64,000 bases of DNA, from contig JBBRYJ010000009.1 of the NCBI GenBank assembly GCA_038237745.1, positions 62,001 to 126,000 of the forward strand, read 5' to 3'. The notes under the pieces were generated by a model, which was not told where the DNA came from, searched no databases, and was given only the letters and a program-made list of their open reading frames with translations. Both the position numbers and the translations under genes were made by a program. This DNA is from DASQEH01 sp038237745. GTDB lineage: Bacteria > Actinomycetota > Actinomycetes > Propionibacteriales > Nocardioidaceae. Shown one piece after another: positions 33,896 through 42,981 of this stretch (the first letter of the stretch is position 1; the number at the start of each line of letters is the position of its first letter).

Positions 33896-34825
33896 GTGAG
33901 CTCACGCCTGATGCTGCTCGACACCGCGTCGCTGTACTTCCGAGCCTTCTTCGGTGTGCCGGACACCATCCGAGCGCCGGACGGCATGCCGGTCAATGCT
34001 GTGCGAGGGCTGCTGGACTTCATCGCTCGCCTCGTGACGACCTACGAACCCACTGACCTGGTGTGCTGCTGGGACGACGACTGGCGACCGCAGTGGCGCG
34101 TCGATCTCCTCGAGACCTACAAGGCACACCGCGTCCAGGCTGCTCGCTCGACTGGCGTCGACGTCGAGGTGACCCCTGCCGCCCTGCAGGCCCAGGTGCC
34201 GGTCATCCGTGAGGTACTCGACGCACTGGGGATCACGGTCGTCGGCGCCAAGGACTACGAGGCCGACGACGTCATCGGCACGCTGAGCACGACAGCGTCA
34301 GGCCCCGTCGACATCGTCACCGGTGACCGCGACCTGTTCCAGCTCGTGAGCGACGCCGATGCCGTACGCGTGCTCTACACGGCGCGCGGCGTGGGCAAGC
34401 TCGAGATCTTGGACGATGCGGCGATCGTCTCCAGGTACGGCGTGCTTCCGGAGCAGTACGTCGACTTCGCCGTTCTCCGTGGCGACTCATCCGACGGGCT
34501 TCCCGGTGTTCAGGGCATCGGCGACAAGACTGCGGCCAGCCTCCTCCAGCAGTACGGCGACCTCGACTCGGTGCTCGAAGCGGCGGACTCCGAGGCGTCG
34601 ACGCTGGCAGTGGGGACCCGGTCGAAGCTGCGAGCCGCCGCGGACTACCTGGCGGTGGCACCGGCAGTGGTGCGCGTCGTGCGTGACATCAGCCTTCCGC
34701 CCATCGAGCCGCGGCTCACGCCTCTCGACGGTGAGGCGCTCGACCGCGCCGGAGGGATCGCCGAGCGGTTCGGCCTCGGTTCCTCGATGGACCGGGCACT
34801 GGCGGCCCTGGGAAACACCAAGTAG
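33896..34825 (+). CDS. 5'-3' exonuclease (Pol I N-terminal domain type)
   Basis: The 309-residue stand-alone nuclease resembles the 5' nuclease domain of DNA polymerase I. It has MLLDTASLYFRAFF, CCWDDDWRPQWR, ETYKAHR, the acidic cluster YEADDVIGTL and TGDRDLFQLV, and the helix-hairpin-helix GVQGIGDKTAASLLQQYG. It would remove flaps and RNA primers. The GTG at 33896 gives the conserved start. The gene is divergent from the M24 peptidase and convergent with helY. Confidence 0.9.
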   Translation: MSSRLMLLDTASLYFRAFFGVPDTIRAPDGMPVNAVRGLLDFIARLVTTYEPTDLVCCWDDDWRPQWRVDLLETYKAHRVQAARSTGVDVEVTPAALQAQVPVIREVLDALGITVVGAKDYEADDVIGTLSTTASGPVDIVTGDRDLFQLVSDADAVRVLYTARGVGKLEILDDAAIVSRYGVLPEQYVDFAVLRGDSSDGLPGVQGIGDKTAASLLQQYGDLDSVLEAADSEASTLAVGTRSKLRAAADYLAVAPAVVRVVRDISLPPIEPRLTPLDGEALDRAGGIAERFGLGSSMDRALAALGNTK

Positions 34826-34872
34826 TTAATTGCATCGGCACGGTACTCGCCGCTGTGGTCTCTTGACGCGGG

Positions 34873-37563
34873 TCAGGCCTCCAGCTCCGACGAGTAGGCC
34901 ACCACTCCCCTGCGCATCGACCGGACCACCTCTCGCGCGGTCTCACGAAGCGGAGACCGTCCGGCCGCGTCCGCGATCTGCTCGGCCAGGTCGAGCACCT
35001 GCTTGACCCAGCGCACGAAGTCACCCGGCGCGAGGTCGATGTCGTCCAACACGTCCTCGAGGTCGGCTCCACCGGCCCAGCGGTAGGCCGGCCAGGCGAA
35101 GCCGAGGTCTGGTTCGCGAAGGAAGCTCAGCCGGTGCTCACGCTCGACCGCCTCGAGCTCGCTCCAGATCGACACCATCTCGGCCAGAACCCGGCGGACA
35201 GCTCCACCTGGCACCCTTGGCCGGTCGCCCTCGTCCAGACTGCGCGACTCGAAGACGAGTGCGGAGAGCACCGCGGCCAGCGCAGGTGGGTCCAGACCAA
35301 CCCAGGTGGAGCGCCGCAGGCACTCGGCGGCGACCAGGTCGAGTTCGCTGTAGATCCGCGACAGTGAGGCCCCCGCAGGTGTCACCTTGTCCCGCGAGAG
35401 ATAGTCGAGCTGTTCGAGGACGTCGCACACGCGGTCGAACTGCCGCGCGATGGTGTTCGTCCGCTGGTCGATCCGGCGCCTGAGCGTCTGGGTCTCGCGC
35501 TCCAGCTTCAGGTGCCGCTCGGCCCAGCGGGCATGGTCCTCTCGCTGCTCGCACCCGTGGCACGGATGCGAGCGGATCGCGTCGCGGAGGCGGCGTACCT
35601 CTGCGTCGTCCAGCACCGGGCTCCGGTCCAGCGACCGCGATCCTGAGGTGGGGAGGTCACGGGTCCGCTCGCGTAGCAGGGCCGCCAGGTCCCGACGCTG
35701 CTGGGCGTTGCGTGCGTTGAACGTCTTCGCCACCCGCATCCGGGTCAGGGGCTGCACAGGTGTCGGGAAGTCTACGAGGGACAGCCTCCTCGCCTGCCGC
35801 TCGGCGGTCAGGACGAGCGGTCTCGGACCGTCTCGCCCGGACGCCACACCGGGGTCGATGACGACAGCGAGTCCGGACCACCGGCCCGCGGGGACGTCGA
35901 TGACGTCGCCGGTCCTGAGCCTGCCGAGCGAATGGACAGCGACATCGCGGCGGTCACTTCGTCGGCGCTTGGAGAGAGATGCTTCTCGGTCTGTCAGGGT
36001 CCGCCGGAGCCCCGCGTACTCGAAGAAGTCACCCCGGTCGCAGACGATGGCGTCGGCGTACCCCGCGAGGGCTACCTCAGCCTTTCGTACCTGCCGGGCG
36101 AGTCCGACCACCGCACGGTCTGCCTGGAACTGGGCGAACGACGACTCCAGCAGCTCCCTCGCAGTGTCCCTGCCGAACTGGTGCACGAGGTTGACGGCCA
36201 TGTTGTACGACGGCCGGAACGACGACCGCAACGGGTACGTCCGGGTCGAGGCGAGTCCGGCAACCGCTTTGGGGTCGAAGTCGGGTGCCCAGAGCACCAC
36301 AGCGTGCCCTTCGACATCGATGCCACGTCGCCCCGCCCGTCCGGTCAGCTGCGTGTACTCCCCGGGAGTCACATCGGCGTGCGTCTCGCCGTTCCACTTG
36401 GACAGCTTGTCGATGACGACCGACCTCGCGGGCATGTTGATCCCGAGGGCGAGCGTCTCGGTCGCGAAGACGACCTTGACCAGCCCTCGGGAGAACAGCT
36501 CCTCGACGCACTCCTTGAAGACCGGCAGCATGCCGGCGTGGTGGGAGGAGATGCCGCGGGTGAGAGCCTCCGCCCAGACGGGGTAGCCGAGTACGTCGAG
36601 GTCGGCCTGCGGTAGGACCGAGGTCTTCGCCTCGACGAACGTGCGGATCTGCCCGCGTTCGGCATGCGAGGTCAGCCGAAGGTCCGCCTGCATGCACTGC
36701 TGGACGGCCGCGTCACAGCCCTTTCGGCTGAAGATGAACATGATCGCCGGGAGCAGCCCCTCGGCTTCGAGCCGTTCGACGACGTCGGTGCGCCCCGGAA
36801 CCAAGGCCCGGCCAGTCGGGCGTCTGTCGTGACCGCGTTTGCTGCGGTGGTCCCGGGTTCGTGAGCGTCGCCAGTCGTCCCGGGCCACCTGGGTGAGCCG
36901 CGGGTTCACCGAGTTGCCCTCGTCGGCGGGATCATCGGAGTCGGAGAAGAGGTCGTAGAGCCGCGAGCCGACCATGACGTGCTGGAACAGCGGAACCGGC
37001 CGCCGCTCCTCGACGATGATGTCGTTGGCGCCTCGCACCGTGGCCAGCCACTCGCCGAACTCCTCGGCGTTGGAGACCGTCGCCGACAACGATACGACGG
37101 ACACCGACTCGGGGAGATGGATGATGACCTCCTCCCACACCGCTCCGCGCGACCGGTCCGCGAGGTAGTGGACCTCGTCCATCACCGCGAACCGCAACCC
37201 GCGCAGGGTGCCCGATCCGGCATACAGCATGTTGCGGAGGACCTCGGTCGTCATGACGACGATAGGCGCCTCGCTGTTGATCGTGTTGTCACCTGTGAGG
37301 AGCCCGACGCGCTCGGGCCCGTAGCGGACGGTCAGGTCGGCGAACTTCTGGTTCGAGAGCGCCTTGATCGGTGTCGTGTAGAAGCACTTGCCGCCCTGCG
37401 CCAGAGCGAGGTGGACAGCGAACTCACCGACGAGGGTCTTGCCGGAGCCGGTCGGCGCCGCGACCAGCACGCCGTGTCCACGCTCGAGCGACTCGCAGGC
37501 GCGTCGCTGGAAGTCGTCGAGAGTGAAGTCGTAGAGCTGGGCGAAGTCGTGCAGGATCGTCAT
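34873..37563 (-). CDS. helY: SKI2/Mtr4-like DEVH-box RNA helicase
   Basis: This 896-residue superfamily 2 helicase has the Q-motif-like DFQRRACESL, Walker A APTGSGKT, TTPIKALSNQK, MDEVHYLADRSRG (DEVH box), SLSATVSN and QLTGRAGRRGID. A C-terminal DSHCT-like domain covers about 700-896. It is related to exosome helicases and probably acts in RNA turnover. In many actinobacteria helY closes the pafA-pafB-pafC-tatA-tatC block, as here except for tatC. Confidence 0.93.
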   Translation of the reverse strand: MTILHDFAQLYDFTLDDFQRRACESLERGHGVLVAAPTGSGKTLVGEFAVHLALAQGGKCFYTTPIKALSNQKFADLTVRYGPERVGLLTGDNTINSEAPIVVMTTEVLRNMLYAGSGTLRGLRFAVMDEVHYLADRSRGAVWEEVIIHLPESVSVVSLSATVSNAEEFGEWLATVRGANDIIVEERRPVPLFQHVMVGSRLYDLFSDSDDPADEGNSVNPRLTQVARDDWRRSRTRDHRSKRGHDRRPTGRALVPGRTDVVERLEAEGLLPAIMFIFSRKGCDAAVQQCMQADLRLTSHAERGQIRTFVEAKTSVLPQADLDVLGYPVWAEALTRGISSHHAGMLPVFKECVEELFSRGLVKVVFATETLALGINMPARSVVIDKLSKWNGETHADVTPGEYTQLTGRAGRRGIDVEGHAVVLWAPDFDPKAVAGLASTRTYPLRSSFRPSYNMAVNLVHQFGRDTARELLESSFAQFQADRAVVGLARQVRKAEVALAGYADAIVCDRGDFFEYAGLRRTLTDREASLSKRRRSDRRDVAVHSLGRLRTGDVIDVPAGRWSGLAVVIDPGVASGRDGPRPLVLTAERQARRLSLVDFPTPVQPLTRMRVAKTFNARNAQQRRDLAALLRERTRDLPTSGSRSLDRSPVLDDAEVRRLRDAIRSHPCHGCEQREDHARWAERHLKLERETQTLRRRIDQRTNTIARQFDRVCDVLEQLDYLSRDKVTPAGASLSRIYSELDLVAAECLRRSTWVGLDPPALAAVLSALVFESRSLDEGDRPRVPGGAVRRVLAEMVSIWSELEAVEREHRLSFLREPDLGFAWPAYRWAGGADLEDVLDDIDLAPGDFVRWVKQVLDLAEQIADAAGRSPLRETAREVVRSMRRGVVAYSSELEA

Positions 37564-37621
37564 CGGCTCGGCGCACCCACCAGGCCGTCGGTCACTGGGT
37601 CGACACTACTGCCGACCCTGC

Positions 37622-38002
37622 TCAGAGCGTGATCGACACGATGAACGCACCGGCGTCGGCGGCGACCGACCGCGCGACCCTGCGAAGGGTCTCGCAGGCA
37701 AGGTTCGCGTCGAACTCACGACCGGGCACCCCGGCGGAGACCACGCCGTCGCTCTCGAGCAGGACGACCTCGCCGTACTGCCACGCCTGGTGGGCGGCCT
37801 GGCGCTGCGGTTCGGGACAGACCGGCATCGGGTACGCCGCGTCGACTGCGAGGAGGTCCAGTGCCTGCTGCTTGCCGTCGTCCGCTAGGAGCAGACCGGT
37901 GACGTGTGGGCTCCCGTAGAGCGGCGAGGTCGCGTGCCAGCTGACGGCCTGTGTCCCTATCCAGTCGGGCAGGTCGAGAGCATCGGTGACGTCCAGGCTC
38001 AT
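37622..38002 (-). CDS. Conserved-looking small protein between tatA and helY
   Basis: The 126-residue protein has no signal peptide or membrane helix. It contains three cysteines, a few aromatic residues (WIGTQAVSWHATSPLYG) and a C-terminal stretch (VARSVAADAGAFIVSITL). I do not recognise the family. It occupies the position where tatC and often a lipid-kinase gene lie in related loci. Its ATG overlaps the stop of a short upstream open frame (ATGA), as in a real operon. Confidence 0.65.
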   Translation of the reverse strand: MSLDVTDALDLPDWIGTQAVSWHATSPLYGSPHVTGLLLADDGKQQALDLLAVDAAYPMPVCPEPQRQAAHQAWQYGEVVLLESDGVVSAGVPGREFDANLACETLRRVARSVAADAGAFIVSITL

Positions 38003-38115
38003 GGCTGTGTGACGGTCAGTCTGAGCTCCTGCTCGTCACACGCCGCGGTGACGTCGTCGACGAGCGGTCGGTCAGACCGGCGCAGGGTCGCTGAGGTGCC
38101 CGACGCGTCAGCGAT
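37999..38115 (-). pseudogene. Coding-like C-terminal fragment between tatA and next gene
   Basis: In the 105-base gap after tatA, one frame continues protein-like without a start codon and ends in a TGA that overlaps the next ATG. Its translation (for example RPLVDDVTAACDEQELRL) has normal GC-rich codon use. The frame has no ATG/GTG/TTG and runs back into the tatA 3' end. It looks like the end of a gene whose front was deleted, but a short real ORF with a CTG start cannot be excluded. Confidence 0.35.
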
Positions 38116-38434
38116 CCTGCTCGACGTGGGTCGGCGGAAGCGGCTCGGCCGGGGAGACGATATACGCCTCGGTCGTCGGCTGCGACTGCGTCATGGGTTG
38201 CTGGGTTATCTGGGGCTGGGCGACCGGTGCTGCGGCGGTAGTGCCGGCAGCCGTTGAGCCGGTCGCCGCGACATCGTCGTCGTCGTCGTCGTTCATCAGT
38301 CCCTTGGTCTCGGACTTGAAGATTCGAAGGGCGCGACCTGTCCCGCGAGCCATGTCAGGGAGTTTCTTCGCGCCGAACAGCAGCATCAACACAAACACGA
38401 TGATGATCAGTTCGGGCCAGCCAAGTCCAGCCAT
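38108..38434 (-). CDS. tatA: Sec-independent protein translocase subunit TatA
   Basis: The 108-residue protein has the N-terminal helix LGWPELIIIVFVLMLLFG, the hinge FGAKKLPDMARGTGRALRIF and an acidic/Gln-Pro-rich tail containing seven consecutive Asp. TatA forms the pore through which folded proteins with twin-arginine leaders, such as the multicopper oxidase in this window, are exported. It lies in the conserved place after pafC. The usual partner tatC is not downstream. Confidence 0.95.
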   Translation of the reverse strand: MAGLGWPELIIIVFVLMLLFGAKKLPDMARGTGRALRIFKSETKGLMNDDDDDDVAATGSTAAGTTAAAPVAQPQITQQPMTQSQPTTEAYIVSPAEPLPPTHVEQDR

Positions 38435-38501
38435 AATGAGTGCCTCTTCGTCGACGAGTGAGAGCGTGCTTCGCCATCCTACGCGGTCTCATGGGTGACC
38501 G

Positions 38502-39488
38502 TCAGGAAGACGCGTGCTCGACGGGCGCATAGAGCGCCAATGCGTCCGCGGCTCGGCCACTCACTCGGCGCGCGAGCGTCTCGGGCTCGATGACGGCGGC
38601 GCCGCCGCCGAGGCGGAGCACGAGCCGCTCGAGCCACCCCTCCGAGCTGAATCGCAGTGAGACGCGCAGCCGACCGCCACCGCTCTCGACGCGCGACTCT
38701 ACCGGGTAGTAGTCGGCGACCCAGCGCGCCGACGGCTCCAGCTCGAGGATGGCGATCGGGTCGTCAGCATCCGGCTGGAAAAGGCCGCCGGACAGGTCCG
38801 TGCGCTGCGCAGCCAGAGGTGGTCGGGCCTGCGAGTGCAGGAGTGTGACCTCCAGCATCCGGTCGAGGCGGAACATTCTCACCTCGTCGACGCGATGGCA
38901 CCAGGCCTCCAGGTAGCCGTGTCCCTCGGAGAAGATCAGCCGCATCGGGTCGATAACACGCTGCGTCGTCTCGTCCCGGCCTGGGACGTAGTAGGTCAGG
39001 TCGAGCTGGCGAGACTCTCTCAACGCATGGTCGACGGTCGCCCTGACCCGGGCGTCGACCGGGTCGATGTGGACGTCGACGACCGAGGCTCTTCCGGCGA
39101 CGTCTCCGGCGGCCGCCTCCAACTTGACCAGGGCGCGGTCGACGGCATCGCGCTCATCCGGGCCGCTCGCCTCGCGCAAGGCCCGCAGAGCCACGATCAG
39201 GGCCAGCGCCTCGTGCGGCGCCAGGCGCAGGGGTCGGGGCAGGAAGTCGGCGTTCGCGAGCCTGACCGTGCGTTCGCCGTCGAGTGCGTCCATGTCGATG
39301 TCGATCATGTCGCCCGTCACCGAGTTGGGCAGGCCACAGAACCAGAGCACCTTCAGGTCCTTGACGATCTGGGCCGGCCCGACACCGAAGTCGTGTGCGA
39401 CCTTCTCGACCAAGATGCCATCCCTCGCCCGCAGGTACGGCACGAGCGCGAGCATCCGAGCGACCTGGTCCTGTGCGTTGGCGCTCAC
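38502..39488 (-). CDS. pafC: WYL-domain regulator PafC
   Basis: PafC pairs with PafB as a transcriptional activator of the DNA-damage response in actinobacteria. The 328-residue protein has an N-terminal winged helix (DQVARMLALVPYLRARDG), a WYL domain with DLTYYVPGRDE, GYLEAWCH and VRMFRLDRM, and a C-terminal WCX region. The GTG at 39488 overlaps the pafB stop (GTGA), which fixes the start. Confidence 0.92.
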   Translation of the reverse strand: MSANAQDQVARMLALVPYLRARDGILVEKVAHDFGVGPAQIVKDLKVLWFCGLPNSVTGDMIDIDMDALDGERTVRLANADFLPRPLRLAPHEALALIVALRALREASGPDERDAVDRALVKLEAAAGDVAGRASVVDVHIDPVDARVRATVDHALRESRQLDLTYYVPGRDETTQRVIDPMRLIFSEGHGYLEAWCHRVDEVRMFRLDRMLEVTLLHSQARPPLAAQRTDLSGGLFQPDADDPIAILELEPSARWVADYYPVESRVESGGGRLRVSLRFSSEGWLERLVLRLGGGAAVIEPETLARRVSGRAADALALYAPVEHASS

Positions 39489-40510
39489 CGAGGGGAACCC
39501 TGTGCGTCGGCACGCACCGACGCTGAACCCCGTGCCGTGCCACTCACCGACGGCGAGGCTCCGGCCAAGCTCGACAGCCTCCGGACGACCGACTCCCGCA
39601 CCTCGGGCGGCTCCATCACGATGACGTCCGGCCCGAACGACAGCAGCTCGTCGGTGAGCGACTGGCCACTGCCGTAGGCCACCTCGAGCTCCGTCCATAC
39701 CTCGTCGACCTGCCGTGACCGCGAGGCTCGGCGTCGCAGCGGGTCAGCCGCGCCGCGACGGACTCGGACCGTGGCGGACTCGTGCGGACGAGGCGGCGCG
39801 AGAGACTCGGTGAGCCTGCGCAGATCGAGATCGCGAGGTCTCTCGAAGCTGCCCGCAGCGCCGGTGAACCTGACGTCCCCACTGATGCGTGACAGGCGGA
39901 ACATTCGTTCGGCGTCCCGGTCGCGGTCGTGTCCCACGACGTACCAGTGACCGTGCCAGGACACGATCCCCCACGGCTCGAGGTTCCGCACGACCGGCTC
40001 TCCTCGCCCCGAGCGCTGGTGGGCGAACTCCACAGGTCGGCGCTCGGTCACCGCCTCGAAGACCATGTCGAAGGCCGGCTCGTCGGTCGCGAGCTGAGGT
40101 TCGATGATCGACAGCGCCGACTCGTCCACGTCCACCCCTCCGGCGCGGAGCTTGCGCAGGCCCTGCGTGGTCGCCGACGCCAGGCTGGCGTGCTGCCACA
40201 CCCGAGCTGCCAGTCCCACGACCGCCCGCTCGTCGGCCTCCAGGTTGACCTCGGGCAGTTCGAAGCGGTCGCGCCGGATGCGGTAGCCCACGTCGTCGTC
40301 GAAGGCTCTCTCGATGGGGCCAACCTCGATCGGGACACCGAGGATCCTCAGCTCCTCCTTGTCACGGTCGAACATCCTGTCGAAGGCGTCGTCTCCAAGG
40401 TCGCGATACCCCTCGACGGCCTGGCGGATTCGGTCCTTGCCGATGAAGTGACGGGACACGAGTAGGCAGATCGTGAGGTTCATCAACCGCTCGGACTTCT
40501 TCGCCGTCAC
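39485..40510 (-). CDS. pafB: WYL-domain regulator PafB
   Basis: The 341-residue protein begins with a winged-helix domain (SERLMNLTICLLVSRHFI) and has a WYL domain with GIVSWHGHWYVVGHDRDRDA and RMFRLSRI. With PafC it forms the PafBC activator, which responds to DNA damage independently of LexA. The GTG start is preceded by GGAGGA. It lies downstream of pafA and the FKBP gene in the expected order. Confidence 0.92.
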   Translation of the reverse strand: MTAKKSERLMNLTICLLVSRHFIGKDRIRQAVEGYRDLGDDAFDRMFDRDKEELRILGVPIEVGPIERAFDDDVGYRIRRDRFELPEVNLEADERAVVGLAARVWQHASLASATTQGLRKLRAGGVDVDESALSIIEPQLATDEPAFDMVFEAVTERRPVEFAHQRSGRGEPVVRNLEPWGIVSWHGHWYVVGHDRDRDAERMFRLSRISGDVRFTGAAGSFERPRDLDLRRLTESLAPPRPHESATVRVRRGAADPLRRRASRSRQVDEVWTELEVAYGSGQSLTDELLSFGPDVIVMEPPEVRESVVRRLSSLAGASPSVSGTARGSASVRADAQGSPR

Positions 40511-40543
40511 TCGGCTTCCTCCTGCGCGTGGTGGTGTGGTGTG

Positions 40544-41488
40544 TCAGTACGCCTGCAAGATGTCGACGACGAAGATCAGGTCCGAGTTGGGCGGGATCGT
40601 CGAGCCCTGCCCCTGTGCCCCGTACCCGTCGGCAGATGGGATGACGAGCACGACCCGCGACCCCACGGTTTGTCCGACCAGCCCCTTGTCCCAGCCTGGG
40701 ATGACGTGGCCGGTCCCGATCTGGACGGGCAGGGTCTGGCCGCGCGAGTACGACTCGTCGAACACCGAGCCGTCGGGGTAGATCTGGCCGAGGTAGTTGA
40801 CCGAGATGGTCTGGCCGCTCTTGACGACCGGCCCCTTGCCTTCGACGATCGGGTAGGCCGCCAGCTTGTCGACCGACTTGGGTGTCGCGGGGGTCACCTT
40901 GAAGCCCGTCGGAACTCCCTTGTGGTCGTACTGAAGCGTGGGGACGGTGGCGGGGGCCGGCGACTTGGTGCCTGCAACGTCCTTGAGGGGGTTCGACACC
41001 GAGCGCACGTCGACGACGAAGACCAGGCTGTCACCCTTATGGATAGAGGTGCCGTTGCCAACCGGGTCGTAGCCGTCCTTGGAGGCAACGCCGATGACGA
41101 CCCGGTCGCCAGCGTGAGCGCCCTCGAGCCCCATGGCGAAGCCTGGAATGACCTGGTTCAACGCGAAGGTCGCCGGCTTGCCGGTGTCCCAGGTGCTGTC
41201 GAACTGGTTCGCGTCGCTGGCGTTGATGGCGACGTAGTCGACGGTGACGACGCTGTCGGCAGCAATCGCATCGCCCTTCCCCGGACCCTTGTCCACGATG
41301 TCGCCGACGGTGTCGGCGAAGGCCAGCGGAGCCTTGAAGTCAACCGTCGGCGACGCGTTGTGGGGACCGGACACGCTCACGTCTGCGAGCGTGCCGACGA
41401 CGGCAGCCGGTGTCGGTGAGTCCTGGCTACCGCATGCGGCCGTCAGCAACGCAAGCGGGAGGACGAGTCCGGCGACGACACGGCGCAC
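40544..41488 (-). CDS. Lipoprotein with two FKBP-type prolyl isomerase domains
   Basis: The protein starts with a lipoprotein signal (LVLPLALLTAAC, the Cys being lipidated) and carries two FKBP domains, about 75-170 and 215-314, the second with the clearer active-site pattern (VIPGWDKGLVGQTVGSRVVL). It would speed proline isomerisation during folding outside the membrane. The GTG at 41488 has GAGGTG seven bases upstream and gives a standard signal length; a GTG 15 bases earlier is the alternative. It lies between pafA and pafB, as in many actinobacteria. Confidence 0.92.
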   Translation of the reverse strand: MRRVVAGLVLPLALLTAACGSQDSPTPAAVVGTLADVSVSGPHNASPTVDFKAPLAFADTVGDIVDKGPGKGDAIAADSVVTVDYVAINASDANQFDSTWDTGKPATFALNQVIPGFAMGLEGAHAGDRVVIGVASKDGYDPVGNGTSIHKGDSLVFVVDVRSVSNPLKDVAGTKSPAPATVPTLQYDHKGVPTGFKVTPATPKSVDKLAAYPIVEGKGPVVKSGQTISVNYLGQIYPDGSVFDESYSRGQTLPVQIGTGHVIPGWDKGLVGQTVGSRVVLVIPSADGYGAQGQGSTIPPNSDLIFVVDILQAY

Positions 41489-41540
41489 GTTGGAACACCT
41501 CACGGATCCGGTCTGTAAGCGGGCACGTTCAAGCCTAACG

Positions 41541-42902
41541 TCACATGGACTCGATCAACCGCTCGACCCGTTCGTCGTGCGACCGGAACGGGTCCTTGCA
41601 CAGCACGGTGCGCTGAGCTTGGTCGTTGAGCTTGAGATGGACCCAGTCGACGGTGAAGTCGCGGCGCCGTTCCTGGGCCCGCCGGATGAACTCACCGCGC
41701 AGTCGTGCACGGGTCGTCTGAGGGGGCACTGACTTGGCCTCGAAGATCGCCAGATCTGTGCTCACCCGAGCCACTGCCCCACGCCGCTCGAGCAGGTAGT
41801 AGAGCCCACGGGTGCGACGGATGTCGTGGTAGGCGAGGTCGAGCTGCGCCACCCGGGCCGACGTCAGCCCAAGGCCATGCTGTGCGCGGTAGCGCTCGAT
41901 CAGCCGGTACTTGATCACCCAGTCGATCTCCCGCTCCACGAGGCTGAGGTCCTCGGACTCGACCGCCTTCAGCCCTCGCTCCCAGAGGTCGAGGGCTGCG
42001 TCGATGGCAGGCGTGTGGAGCTCGCGACTGTCGACGAAGTCGCGAGCCTTCGTCAGGTACTCGGACTGGATGTCGAGAGCCGACGCCTCCCGGCCGTTCG
42101 CGAGCCGGACCTTCCTGCGACCGGTCATGTCGTGTGAGATCTCGCGGATGGCGCGGATCGGGTTCTCCATGGTCATGTCCCGCATGACGATGCCGGCCTC
42201 GATCATCCGGAGCACCAGGTCGGTGGAGGCCACCTTCAGCATCGTCGTGGTCTCGCTCATGTTCGAGTCGCCGACGATGACGTGGAGCCGCCGGAAGCGC
42301 TCCGCGTCCGCGTGCGGCTCGTCGCGGGTGTTGATGATGGGTCGTGAGCGCGTGGTGGCGCTGGACACCCCCTCCCAGATGTGCTCGGCGCGCTGGCTCA
42401 CGGTGTAGATCGCTCCGCGGGGGGTCTGGAGCACCTTGCCCGCCCCACAGACGATCTGGCGGCTGACCAGGAACGGGATCAGTACGTCGGCCAGCCGGGC
42501 GAACTCGCCGTGCCGACCGACCAGGTAGTTCTCGTGGCAGCCGTAAGAGTTGCCCGCGGAGTCGGTGTTGTTCTTGAACAGGTACACGTCACCGGCGATA
42601 CCCTCCTCACGGAGTCGGCGCTCCGCGTCCACGAGGAGGCCCTCGAGAACCCGCTCCCCCGCCTTGTCGTGAGTCACCAGATCGCTGACCGAGTCGCACT
42701 CCGGGGTCGCGTACTCGGGGTGGCTTCCGACGTCGAGGTACAGGCGGGCACCGTTTCGCAGGAAGACGTTGCTCGACCTGCCCCACGACACCACGCGCCG
42801 GAAAAGGTAGCGGGCGACCTCGTCCGGAGACAGCCTGCGGGCACCCTTGAACGTGCACGTGACGCCGTACTCGTTCTCGATGCCGAAGATCCGTCGGTCC
42901 AC
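41541..42902 (-). CDS. pafA: Pup--protein ligase PafA
   Basis: PafA attaches deamidated Pup to lysines of target proteins for proteasomal degradation. The 453-residue protein shows GIENEYGVTCTFKG (nucleotide/metal-binding Glu residues), YLFKNNTDSAGNSYGCHENYL and RPIINTRDEPHADAE. It lacks the N-terminal insertion loop that marks Dop. The GTG start lies six bases from a TAGGCT -10 box, so it is probably leaderless and has its own promoter despite following prcA. Confidence 0.97.
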   Translation of the reverse strand: MDRRIFGIENEYGVTCTFKGARRLSPDEVARYLFRRVVSWGRSSNVFLRNGARLYLDVGSHPEYATPECDSVSDLVTHDKAGERVLEGLLVDAERRLREEGIAGDVYLFKNNTDSAGNSYGCHENYLVGRHGEFARLADVLIPFLVSRQIVCGAGKVLQTPRGAIYTVSQRAEHIWEGVSSATTRSRPIINTRDEPHADAERFRRLHVIVGDSNMSETTTMLKVASTDLVLRMIEAGIVMRDMTMENPIRAIREISHDMTGRRKVRLANGREASALDIQSEYLTKARDFVDSRELHTPAIDAALDLWERGLKAVESEDLSLVEREIDWVIKYRLIERYRAQHGLGLTSARVAQLDLAYHDIRRTRGLYYLLERRGAVARVSTDLAIFEAKSVPPQTTRARLRGEFIRRAQERRRDFTVDWVHLKLNDQAQRTVLCKDPFRSHDERVERLIESM

Positions 42903-42908
42903 GGTGTC

Positions 42909-42914
42909 AGCCTA
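42909..42914 (-). promoter_or_regulatory. -10 box of leaderless pafA transcript
   Basis: TAGGCT is six bases before the pafA GTG on the minus strand, with no Shine-Dalgarno sequence between. Confidence 0.6.
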
Positions 42915-42981
42915 GGTCACGCGTGCGACGCCACCGACGAGCACGAGTCCGGGCCCGGTGCTCAGCTCCGCCGGGTTGCCG

